This document shows positions 34,722 to 42,725 of a DNA stretch of 64,000 nucleotides, one piece after another. The stretch comes from Polyangium fumosum (GTDB lineage: Bacteria > Myxococcota_A > Polyangia > Polyangiales > Polyangiaceae), in the NCBI RefSeq assembly GCF_005144585.1, contig NZ_SSMQ01000002.1, forward strand, positions 310,001 through 374,000, given 5' to 3'. The notes under the pieces are model-generated. The model saw nothing but the letters and a program-made list of their open reading frames with translations. It did no database searches and was not told the DNA's origin. Both the position numbers and the translations under genes were made by a program. Each line of letters starts with the position of its first letter. Positions within the stretch are counted from its first letter, which is position 1.

Positions 34722-37177
34722 GCGGGAGTCCCAAGACGAGCCCTCTCGTGCCGCGCCGCCTGCTCGCCAAATCCTTCCACGGGCCGCGCGATGCGCCCCC
34801 CGACCACGCGCTGCTCACGCAACACAGCCGCGACGTCGTCCAGGCTTGTCGGGCGCTCAGCCGCGTCGCTGGGCCTGCGGCGCTGCAAGCCGCAGGGCTG
34901 CCCGAGGGGATGCTCGATCGCTTCACGCGCGCGCTCTGTGCCGATGGGTGGATGCAGGACATCGGAAAGGCGAACGAGCACTTCCAAGCGATGGTCGGAG
35001 GCCAGCCCGAGATCACGCAGCTCCTCCGCCACGAGGCGATCTCGGGCCTGCTCGTGTGGCAGTACGCGCCCCTGCGCGCATGGCTCGACACGCTCGGGGA
35101 GGACCTGACGCTCGCGCTCTGGGGCGCCGTGGGCCACCACCGCAAGTTCGACGAGTTCCTCGAGCCCGCGCTCGTCGCGCCCTCGACGATCTACACAGCA
35201 CATGAGGACTTCAAGGCCATCCTCGACGGCATGGCCGAGGACCTGGGCCTCGGACCGCCACCCCGCATCGAACGACACCTCGTCCTCGGCCGCGCGCGTG
35301 TCGGCGCGTATGACTTCGATGTCAGCCGTGATCTCCAGGCGATGCAGGAAGCCTTCATGGATCACGAGGTCGCGTTCACCGAGGAGGGCACGCGGCGGCT
35401 CCTCGCGTTGATCAAGGCGTTCGGCATCGCAGCGGACGTGACGGCGAGCGCGCTGCCGCGACGTGTCGCGACGAGCGAGCCTGTGGAGTTCGATCGGTTC
35501 ATCGAGGAGCAGCTCACCATCGGGCTCGGCGTCGAAGACCTGCGTCGGCTCGTGCGCCACTGGGCGTGGAATCACGCGGCCCCTCCCGACGCGGAGCGGG
35601 ACGAGGCACAGCTCCCACCCGGGTTCGTCGTGCGTCCGTTCCAGGAGAAGGTCGCGTCGTCGACATCACGCCTGACGCTCGCAGAGGCAGGGTGTGGCTC
35701 GGGGAAGAGCCTCGCCGCATACCTATGGGCCGAGCAGTGGTGCGCACGTCTCCACGAGCGAAGCGAGCAGCCGATGCGAATGTTCTTCTGTCTGCCGACC
35801 ACAGGCACGACGACGGAGCACTTCAAGGATTACGCGCTCGAGGCGGGCGTGGACGCGGCGCTTGCACACGGGCGCGCCAGGATCGACCTGCGCACGATCG
35901 CGCGAACGGCGCAGCAGGAGGACGCGACGGAGACGGCTTCCCATGCGCAGGCAGCGCTCGCCGCGGAGCGCGCGAAGGTCGAAGCGCTCTCCTTGTGGGA
36001 TGTGCCGCTCGCCGTGTGCACGGCCGATACGGTGCTCGGGCTCATGCCGAACGCGCTCCGCGCAATCTGCGCGCTGCCAGCGATCGTGCAGTCGTGCATC
36101 GTCTTCGACGAGATTCACGCGTTCGACGAGCAGCTCTTCGGGCACCTCTTGATGTTCCTAAAGACGTTTCCGAACCTGCCCGTGCTGCTCATGACGGCGT
36201 CGCTGCCCGAGGTGCGACGCCGCGCGCTCGCGGAAGTTCGTACCGACCTGGTGATCGTCCCCGGTCCCGCGGAACTCGAAGCGCTACCGCGGTACGAGTT
36301 GCAGCGCGCGGAGGACGATGAAGCGGTGTGGAGCGCCGTGACGACGCACGTGGAGGGCGGGGGCAAGGTGCTCTGGGTTCGCAACCAGGTGGCGTCGGCA
36401 AACGAGACGTACAGGGAAGGGCGGCGCCGGCTGCCAGGCGCAGCGGTCGAGGTGTATCACTCGCGCTTTCGGTACAAGGACCGGAGCCGCCGGCATCGTC
36501 GCGTCGTCGATCACTTCAAGGGGGGACGCGGCGGGACATTGCTCGTCGCGACGCAGGTGGCCGAAATGTCTCTCGACCTTTCGGCGGATCTGCTCATCAC
36601 CGACGTCGCGCCGGTACCTTCACTGATCCAGCGCCTTGGACGCCTGAACCGAAGAGCCGATCCCACACGGCCTCCGGATCCGAAGCCTGCATACGTGTGC
36701 GCGCCGAAGAACGGGTCCAAGCCGTACGGCGACGAGGAGCTTCGCGCCGGCTGGGCGTGGGTCGACACGCTGCGCGCCCTCGGCAGATCCCTCAGCCAGC
36801 GAGACCTCGCGGCGCACTTCACGGCTGGCGCGGCGGGGCCAGGGATCGACATCGAGGCCGCAGAGAAGGATGCATTTTTCGTCGGCGTGCCAGGCCATAG
36901 CGGCGTGTGGCGCACGCGGCCGGGAACGACGCGCGGCGAAGGGTATACGGCGAACGTCGTACTCGAGGCGGACGTTCGCCGATATCGGGACGAGACCGGC
37001 AAGGACGAGCCGGATCGGGATTGGTTGCGCGAGCATGAGGTCGCGATTCCAATCAAGAACGAGATGTTCGGATGGAATCGGATTCGCGGCGTGCCCAGCG
37101 CACCAAGCGACGCGGTTGCCTACGATTACAACGAGGAGACATACGAAGGGACGGGCGCGGAATGGCGAGAGAAATGA
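34718..37177 (+). CDS. cas3: Cas3 helicase/nuclease
   Basis: An 819-aa Cas3 with an N-terminal HD nuclease domain (about 1-230) and an SF2 helicase: Walker A AEAGCGSGKS near 326, DEIH in VFDEIHAFD near 463, TAS in MTASLPE near 492, and motif VI QRLGRLNRR near 637. In the HD domain the sequence is WMQDIGKANEHFQ, so the first His of the canonical HD pair is Gln; the outer His in LLTQHSRD, RHE and GHH are present. Cas3 is recruited by Cascade to unwind and degrade target DNA. It starts at GTG 34718 overlapping the cas6 stop. Confidence 0.92.
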   Translation: MSGSPKTSPLVPRRLLAKSFHGPRDAPPDHALLTQHSRDVVQACRALSRVAGPAALQAAGLPEGMLDRFTRALCADGWMQDIGKANEHFQAMVGGQPEITQLLRHEAISGLLVWQYAPLRAWLDTLGEDLTLALWGAVGHHRKFDEFLEPALVAPSTIYTAHEDFKAILDGMAEDLGLGPPPRIERHLVLGRARVGAYDFDVSRDLQAMQEAFMDHEVAFTEEGTRRLLALIKAFGIAADVTASALPRRVATSEPVEFDRFIEEQLTIGLGVEDLRRLVRHWAWNHAAPPDAERDEAQLPPGFVVRPFQEKVASSTSRLTLAEAGCGSGKSLAAYLWAEQWCARLHERSEQPMRMFFCLPTTGTTTEHFKDYALEAGVDAALAHGRARIDLRTIARTAQQEDATETASHAQAALAAERAKVEALSLWDVPLAVCTADTVLGLMPNALRAICALPAIVQSCIVFDEIHAFDEQLFGHLLMFLKTFPNLPVLLMTASLPEVRRRALAEVRTDLVIVPGPAELEALPRYELQRAEDDEAVWSAVTTHVEGGGKVLWVRNQVASANETYREGRRRLPGAAVEVYHSRFRYKDRSRRHRRVVDHFKGGRGGTLLVATQVAEMSLDLSADLLITDVAPVPSLIQRLGRLNRRADPTRPPDPKPAYVCAPKNGSKPYGDEELRAGWAWVDTLRALGRSLSQRDLAAHFTAGAAGPGIDIEAAEKDAFFVGVPGHSGVWRTRPGTTRGEGYTANVVLEADVRRYRDETGKDEPDRDWLREHEVAIPIKNEMFGWNRIRGVPSAPSDAVAYDYNEETYEGTGAEWREK

Positions 37178-38718
37178 TCTACCGGCTGACCGACCCCGGG
37201 TACACGATCTACCATCGCGCGGCGCTCGGTGGGCTCGCCGCTACGGTGGAAGCCTGGGGCAAGAAGGGGCCAGCGGGGATTCGCGCAAGCGTGACGAAGG
37301 ACGAGGTGCGCCTGGGCTGGGGAGACGAGCTCACGGATCAGGAGGCGCTGCGGCGAATCCTCGAAGCTTCGTTCCGGGTGACGGGCGACCACATGATCGA
37401 ACTCGTCGGACACATGATCCCCTCGTCCGAGAGCGGATTGCGGCTGGCCATTCACAACGGCCTCTGCGCCACCTTCTTGCAGCACAACAAGATGCGGCCG
37501 GGCGTGCCGGGGGAGAAGGACGCACGGCGGGTACCGCTCCAGAGCGTGGACGGGGAGACGCCCATCCATTTCACGTACAAGGGCGTCGCGAGCTACGCGC
37601 ACCAAAAAGCACAAGGGACAGGGCTCCTCGACTACAAGCCCAAGCAGGGGGAGCCAGCAGGGGCGCTGCCGAGGACGGCGACGATCCCGCAATCGGTCGT
37701 GCCCGGGGCCATGACGGGCGCGTCAGCGCTCGAAGCACGCGCGGAGGAGGTCTTCCTGCTCCTGTACCTGATGGTCGGCAGCGTCGTTTTCCTCTTGCGA
37801 ACGCGTTCTGCGGATTCACGCATGCAGGCGTGCCTGGTGGTGCCCGACATCCGTGATCTCCGGGCGTTCGCGAGGGTCATGCGTGCGCTCGCGACGCTCG
37901 GGAAGGACGCGCCGCGCCTGACGAGCGGATATCTCGGGCGAATCGTGGGCGGCGCCGAGGAGGCGGCGCTGCGGTTCCTGCTCGACTGGAAGGTGACCGA
38001 GGGTGTGGTGGAGCGCCCTTCGGTTGCCGGGTGCCTCGCCGTGGCCATGGGCAAGGTCGCCTGGGACAAGAACCAGGTCAATCGGTCGAGCAGCGTGCGC
38101 ATCGGGCTGCAAGTCCCGGAACTTAACGTGTTCTTGGCCGCCGTCACGCATCTCGGCAAGCCACGCATGCTCCGGAACCAGAAGGGCGAGGGCTTCGCCG
38201 TGCCGCAGAGCCCGGTGCCGGAGCTCGTCGCGTCGAACCTCGGGGTCGGCAGGCATTGGGCCGCGCATTTTCGTGCGCTGGTCGAGAAGAAACAAGATTA
38301 CGAGCGGATGCGCTTCGCGCAGGGAGGTCTGAGCAAGATGAAGGAAGCGATCGAGGACGAAGACGACCGCGCCGTGATTGCGGCATTTCACGAAGCGTGG
38401 AACCGCACGATGGGAGCGCTCGGGGAACGCGCGCGGAGGGACGGCTCATCGTTCGAGCGGATGACGGAGGTGGAGCGTGAGCGGATGCGGAACGCGATCC
38501 TGCGCGCGAAGACCGCCGACGCGCTCGCGGGGTGGTTCCTTCGCTTCTGTGCGGATTCGACGAAGGGCGCGGCGCTGCTCACGATCAAGACCAACGCCGA
38601 ACCGCTACGAAAGTTCCTGTTCGACCCACGCAACACAGAGCGGCTCAAGAACCTCTTGCTCTTCGCGCTCGTGAGCTACGCGGGTGAGGGACCGAAGAAG
38701 ACCGACGAGAAGGAATGA
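37162..38718 (+). CDS. cas8a1: Cas8a1/Cmx1 (DevT-like) Cascade large subunit
   Basis: A 518-aa protein matching the MYXAN Cas8a1/Cmx1 family (DevT of Myxococcus): it opens IYRLTDPGYTIYHRAALGGL and has a hydrophobic core stretch VFLLLYLMVGSVVFLLRT near 225. Cas8 recognises the PAM and helps recruit Cas3. Position after cas3 and before cas7/cas5 is as expected. The start is either ATG 37162 (used here, overlapping cas3 by 16 bp, AAGGG upstream) or ATG 37174, which forms an ATGA overlap with the cas3 stop. In Myxococcus the dev homologs also affect fruiting-body development; whether that holds here is unknown. Confidence 0.8.
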   Translation: MAREMIYRLTDPGYTIYHRAALGGLAATVEAWGKKGPAGIRASVTKDEVRLGWGDELTDQEALRRILEASFRVTGDHMIELVGHMIPSSESGLRLAIHNGLCATFLQHNKMRPGVPGEKDARRVPLQSVDGETPIHFTYKGVASYAHQKAQGTGLLDYKPKQGEPAGALPRTATIPQSVVPGAMTGASALEARAEEVFLLLYLMVGSVVFLLRTRSADSRMQACLVVPDIRDLRAFARVMRALATLGKDAPRLTSGYLGRIVGGAEEAALRFLLDWKVTEGVVERPSVAGCLAVAMGKVAWDKNQVNRSSSVRIGLQVPELNVFLAAVTHLGKPRMLRNQKGEGFAVPQSPVPELVASNLGVGRHWAAHFRALVEKKQDYERMRFAQGGLSKMKEAIEDEDDRAVIAAFHEAWNRTMGALGERARRDGSSFERMTEVERERMRNAILRAKTADALAGWFLRFCADSTKGAALLTIKTNAEPLRKFLFDPRNTERLKNLLLFALVSYAGEGPKKTDEKE

Positions 38719-38721
38719 ACC

Positions 38722-39726
38722 ATGGCGACCCATTATCTCTACGGAACGATCGTCACGGGCGAGGCTGTCGCCGCGAACAACCGCGCCGACAACATCGGCA
38801 ACACCACGACGCTGCAAAAGGTCTTCCTGCACGATGACCTGCACACATCGGTCTCCGCCGAGGCGATCCGCTTCGCGCTGCGGTACCGCTTCCAGCTCGA
38901 AGGGCTCTCGACGAACCGCACGTACGAGGACGAGAAGCTCAGCTACGAGGACGAGAAGCGGACGTACTTCGATCCGAAGGGCAAGGCGCTCATCGACGAT
39001 GATCTGATGGGCTTCATGGACGCCGAGGCGGCGAAGAAGGAACGCGAGGACGAGGAGGGCGAAGACGGAGGGGACGAGGGAGAAGCCGACGCGAAGGCGA
39101 AGGGCAAGGCGAAGGAGAAGGGCAAGAAGGAAAAGTCGAAAGGAAAGACGACGAAGCGGCCGAGCCCGCTCGCCGTCGGGCGCGCGGTGTCCCTGCGGCC
39201 CTACCGCGGGGAACTCTCGTTCAACTGCGTGAGCGGGACGAAGGAGAAGGGGAGCCTCTCGCTCTACAACGCCGAGATCCATACGACGGAGTATCAGTAT
39301 TCGTTCGGCCTGAACCTCGGCAGCGTGATCCACAAGGAACACATCGGGCACTTGCTCGACGCCGTCGCGGACCCGCCCCAGGTCGCGGGGAACCACGCGC
39401 GGTTCGCTTATGACTTCTCGCCCGCGTCGATCGTCCTCCGTCTGACGAACGCGCATTCGTCGAGGATCCAAAACTGTTTCGATCACGACGAGAAGACCCG
39501 CGGCATCACCACGCGTCGGCTGCTCGAGCGTGTGCGGAGCGGGGACATCCCGGGGAGCGAGGTAATCCTGGGCGGAGAGATCGCGCGCTCCCCGCTCGGC
39601 GCGGAGCTGCGCGCCGCAGGCGTGACCGTGGTCGACGGGGTGCACGCGGCCGTACGCGAAGCCAAGGCCCGGATCGCTCGTATTGGGGTCGAGTACGCGG
39701 CCGTGAAGGCGAAGGCTGATAGATGA
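38722..39726 (+). CDS. cas7: Cas7/Cst2/DevR family Cascade backbone protein
   Basis: A 334-aa DevR-type Cas7. It starts HYLYGTIVTGEAVAANNRAD and has SVSAEAIRFALRYRFQ near 43-58 and GELSFNCVSGTKEKGSLSLY near 163, as in Cas7/Cst2/DevR proteins. Several copies line the crRNA in Cascade. A highly charged insertion (about residues 100-147: an acidic EDEEGEDGGDEGEAD then a Lys-rich KAKGKAKEKGKKEKSKGK) interrupts the domain and looks like a disordered loop. ATG has AAGGA eight bases upstream; 3 bp after the cas8 stop. Its stop overlaps cas5 as ATGA. Confidence 0.9.
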   Translation: MATHYLYGTIVTGEAVAANNRADNIGNTTTLQKVFLHDDLHTSVSAEAIRFALRYRFQLEGLSTNRTYEDEKLSYEDEKRTYFDPKGKALIDDDLMGFMDAEAAKKEREDEEGEDGGDEGEADAKAKGKAKEKGKKEKSKGKTTKRPSPLAVGRAVSLRPYRGELSFNCVSGTKEKGSLSLYNAEIHTTEYQYSFGLNLGSVIHKEHIGHLLDAVADPPQVAGNHARFAYDFSPASIVLRLTNAHSSRIQNCFDHDEKTRGITTRRLLERVRSGDIPGSEVILGGEIARSPLGAELRAAGVTVVDGVHAAVREAKARIARIGVEYAAVKAKADR

Positions 39727-40388
39727 TCGCCGTGCGCGTGGAAGCGCCTTACGCCAGCTTCCGCAAGTCGTACGCGCGCTCGTTCGCGGAGACGTATCCG
39801 ATCGCGCCCCCCGCGACGGTCTACGGGATGCTGCTCTCGCTCGTCGGGGAGTGGCGGCGCGCGGCGCACGCGGGAGTCGCCCTCGCATTCGCCTACGAGC
39901 GCGAGCCCAAGGTCGCGACCGTGCTCCGCAAGCTGAGCCGCTACAAGTACGGCGTGGCGGCCAAGCAATCGAAGATGGGCAATGCGCCCGATTATGTCGA
40001 GGTCCTGTGTGGTTTGTCGTTCCTCTGCTGGATCGAGAGCCGCAGGGAACACGGTACGCGAGCGCAGGAGGGCACGCCGAGGCTCGAGGAGCGCATCGTC
40101 GAAGCCATCAGGCACCCCGAGCGCGTGACGCGTTCGGGGGTGGTGTGCCTCGGCATGAGCGACGATGCGGTGGACGACATCGCGCTCGTGGAGGAGCCCA
40201 TCGGCGAATGGCGGCTGCTCGTGCCGCGGGACGACGGGACGATGGATCTGCCCGTGTGGGTCGATCACGTGGGCGCGCTCGATACGCGATGGCGGCGGTA
40301 CCACCTCGCCCCCAAGGCACCGCTCACCGGGACCCCGCCGCTGGATCACTTCGTTCCGATCCTCGATCCAAGAGCGCCCGCTCCCTAA
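39723..40388 (+). CDS. cas5: Cas5 (Cmx5/DevS family)
   Basis: A 221-aa Cas5 of the DevS/Cmx5 type. The N-terminal ferredoxin-like strand and loop VEAPYASFRKSYARSFAET and PPATVYGMLLSLVGEW are characteristic: Cas5 binds the 5' handle of the crRNA. Because Cas6 is separate here, Cas5 is not expected to be the processing enzyme. Start ATG 39723 overlaps the cas7 stop (ATGA). It ends 81 bp before the cas4-cas1 gene, the first real gap in the operon. Confidence 0.88.
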   Translation: MIAVRVEAPYASFRKSYARSFAETYPIAPPATVYGMLLSLVGEWRRAAHAGVALAFAYEREPKVATVLRKLSRYKYGVAAKQSKMGNAPDYVEVLCGLSFLCWIESRREHGTRAQEGTPRLEERIVEAIRHPERVTRSGVVCLGMSDDAVDDIALVEEPIGEWRLLVPRDDGTMDLPVWVDHVGALDTRWRRYHLAPKAPLTGTPPLDHFVPILDPRAPAP

Positions 40389-40469
40389 CAAACTCCGCCG
40401 ACAAACTTGGCCCCCGACGCGAGCGCCCGTACGCTCCGGTAAAACCTGTTCCTGTCGGGGAGGTATGCC

Positions 40470-42122
40470 ATGGATGGTTCGGGGGACGGCGCGCCGCTGC
40501 GCGTGATGGCGTTGCACGCGCTCGCGTATTGTGAGCGATTGTTTTTCCTGGAAGAGGTGGAGGAGATCCGCGTCGCGGACGCGCGCGTGTACGCGGGAAG
40601 GACGCTGCACGCGGAGCTCGCGCGGGAGGAGGGGGACGGGCCCTCGGAGAGGTTCGTGCTGGAGAGCGAAGCGCTCGGATTGCGCGGGGAGGTGGACGCG
40701 CTGCGGCGGCGCGATGGGCGGTGGATCCCCTACGAGCACAAGCGAGGGCGCTGCAAGCGGGGCGAGGGCAAGGAGGCGCCTGAAGCATGGCCCTCGGATC
40801 GATTGCAGATCGGGGCCTACGCGATGCTCGTGGAGGAGGCGACCGGCGAGGCCGTCCCCGAGGGGCGGCTGCGATACCACGCGGACAACGTGACCGTGCG
40901 CGTCGCGATCGACGAGGCGCTGCGTGCGGAGGTGCGCGCAGCGATCCAGCGAGGAAGGGCGCTGCGCGCCACGGTGGAGCGGCCGCCCGTGACGAACAAC
41001 GAGCGGCTCTGCACGCATTGCTCGCTCGCGCCGGTGTGTTTGCCGGAGGAGGAGCGGCTGGCCAAAGACGAGGCGCACGAACCTCCGCGTCTCGTACCCA
41101 AGGACGACGACCGGCAAGCGCTGCACGTGACGTCGCACGGATCACGCGTGGGGCGAAGCGGCGACGAGCTCGTGGTGACGCCGCGCGAAGGCGACGAGAC
41201 GCGGATACCATCGCGGCAAACAAGGCACGTGGTGCTCCACGGAGGGTCGCAAATCTCGACGCAGGCGTTGCATTTGTGCGCGGAGCGGGAGGTGGGGGTG
41301 TCGTGGGTGACGACAGGCGGGCGGTTCATCGGCTCGCTCGCCGCGGGGGCCGGGGCCGTGCAGCGGCGCATTCGTCAATACAAGGCGCTCGGGGAGGAGG
41401 ACTTCGCGCTGGGTTTGGCGCGGCGGCTGGTGGGCGCGAAGCTCGAAGGTCAGCTCCGGTTCGTGTTGCGTTCGACGCGCGGGGACCGGGAGAGACCAGC
41501 CGCGGTGGAGGCAGCGCTCGAGGGTCTGCGAAGGGCCGTTCGGGGAGCACATGCGGCGGCGACCGTCGAGGAGCTGCTCGGGAACGAGGGCGCCGGCGCG
41601 GGAGCCTACTTCTCGACGTGGAACGCATTGCTCGGGGACGTGGACGAGCGGCTGCGGTACGAAGGGCGGACGCGGCGGCCGCCGCGGGACCGGGTAAGCG
41701 CGCTGCTCGGATTCGGGTATGCGCTGCTGCTCTCGGACGTGACGACGGCGCTGACGAGCGTGGGGCTGGAGCCCGCATTCGGGTTCTACCATCGGCCGCG
41801 AAGCTCCGCGCCGCCGCTGTCGCTGGACTTGATGGAGCTCTTCCGCGTGCCGCTGGTGGACATGGTCGTGATGGCGTCGATCCGGCGGGGGCAATGGGAT
41901 CCGGAGGAGGACTTCTCCGTGACAGGCCCGCGCATATGGCTGAGCACGTCCGGGAAACGGAAGCTCGTGGAGGTGTACGAGCGGAGGCGTGCGGAGGAGT
42001 GGAAGCATTCCGTGGTGGGGTATTCGCTGTCGTATGGGCGGATGATCGAGCTGGAGGCGCGGCTCCTGGAGAAGGAGTGGTGCGGGGCGCCGGGATTGTT
42101 CGCGAAATTCAGATTGCGTTGA
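40470..42122 (+). CDS. cas4-cas1: Cas4-Cas1 fusion protein (spacer acquisition)
   Basis: A 550-aa fusion. The N-terminal Cas4 part (about 1-200) has the RecB-type core EVDALRRRDGRWIPYEHKRG (Asp and Glu-x-Lys), an early Cys in LAYCERLFFLE, and three more Cys in CTHCSLAPVC near 182-190 that should hold a 4Fe-4S cluster. The C-terminal Cas1 part (about 215-550) has a catalytic Glu in GNEGAGAGAYF near 372, His in FGFYHRPRSSAP near 440 and acidic residues in LMELFRVPLVDMV. Cas4 trims and orients prespacers with the right PAM; Cas1 integrates them. ATG with GGGGAGG upstream. The fusion is common in MYXAN systems. Confidence 0.92.
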   Translation: MDGSGDGAPLRVMALHALAYCERLFFLEEVEEIRVADARVYAGRTLHAELAREEGDGPSERFVLESEALGLRGEVDALRRRDGRWIPYEHKRGRCKRGEGKEAPEAWPSDRLQIGAYAMLVEEATGEAVPEGRLRYHADNVTVRVAIDEALRAEVRAAIQRGRALRATVERPPVTNNERLCTHCSLAPVCLPEEERLAKDEAHEPPRLVPKDDDRQALHVTSHGSRVGRSGDELVVTPREGDETRIPSRQTRHVVLHGGSQISTQALHLCAEREVGVSWVTTGGRFIGSLAAGAGAVQRRIRQYKALGEEDFALGLARRLVGAKLEGQLRFVLRSTRGDRERPAAVEAALEGLRRAVRGAHAAATVEELLGNEGAGAGAYFSTWNALLGDVDERLRYEGRTRRPPRDRVSALLGFGYALLLSDVTTALTSVGLEPAFGFYHRPRSSAPPLSLDLMELFRVPLVDMVVMASIRRGQWDPEEDFSVTGPRIWLSTSGKRKLVEVYERRRAEEWKHSVVGYSLSYGRMIELEARLLEKEWCGAPGLFAKFRLR

Positions 42123-42146
42123 GGTCGTGGGGGAAAGAAGGGAAGG

Positions 42147-42440
42147 ATGAGCGAGGCGAAATCATGGTATCTGGTGTCGTACGACATCCGGGATCCGAAG
42201 CGATGGCGCAAGGGATACAAGGTGCTGCGCGGATACGGCACACGGGTCCAGTACTCGATTTTCCGTTGCTGGCTGTCGGTGCGGCGGCTGGAGGAGCTGC
42301 GGTGGGAGCTGGAGAGGGTGCTGGACGCGGAGGACAGCCTGCTGTTCGTGCCGCTCTGCTCGGCGTGCGTGGCAAGGATGGTGATGCGAAACCGGAAGGA
42401 CGTGTGGGTGGTGGATGACACCCCGGCAAAGATCGTGTAG
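42147..42440 (+). CDS. cas2: Cas2
   Basis: A 97-aa Cas2 with the typical first strand WYLVSYDIRD (Asp 13) and the ferredoxin-like pattern ending VWVVDDTPA. Cas2 dimerises and bridges two Cas1 dimers during spacer integration. It lies 24 bp after cas4-cas1 and is the last cas gene; the array follows after 285 bp. All key features look intact. Confidence 0.93.
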   Translation: MSEAKSWYLVSYDIRDPKRWRKGYKVLRGYGTRVQYSIFRCWLSVRRLEELRWELERVLDAEDSLLFVPLCSACVARMVMRNRKDVWVVDDTPAKIV

Positions 42441-42725
42441 GTAGGGAGGAGCGTGGACGGAGGGATCGGGCAGATCAAGGATCTCCGGGTGCTGGCCTCA
42501 GCCGGCCCCGGAGAGGTCCGCGCCGAGAGTCAAGTGCCCGATCTTCTTGGTGTTTGACAACCGGGATGAAGGCGTGGAGGTGCTTGATCGAGGAGAAGCG
42601 ATGTGAAGACGAAGGGTTGCAAGGTGGTAGGGCGCGGAAGAGAGGGCGAGGAGCCGGTGGGAGCGCAGGTGCTTGCAAAGGGGTCCAGTTTCCCGTGGAG
42701 TTTCGAGGGCTACGGGGGTGGGGCC
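42441..42725 (+). promoter_or_regulatory. Likely CRISPR leader
   Basis: 285 bp between cas2 and the first repeat, without a convincing gene. It has TTGACA at about 42554-42559 but no good -10. At 42563-42575 GGGATG is joined directly to AAGGCGT, which looks like a repeat core that lost its CCGAT loop segment. The orientation of the array (see there) favours this side as the leader. Confidence 0.5.

Noticed and set aside
40389..40469. The 81-bp gap before cas4-cas1 as a separate promoter
   Set aside because: No recognisable -35/-10 pair; a ribosome site is present, so read-through from cas5 is as likely.
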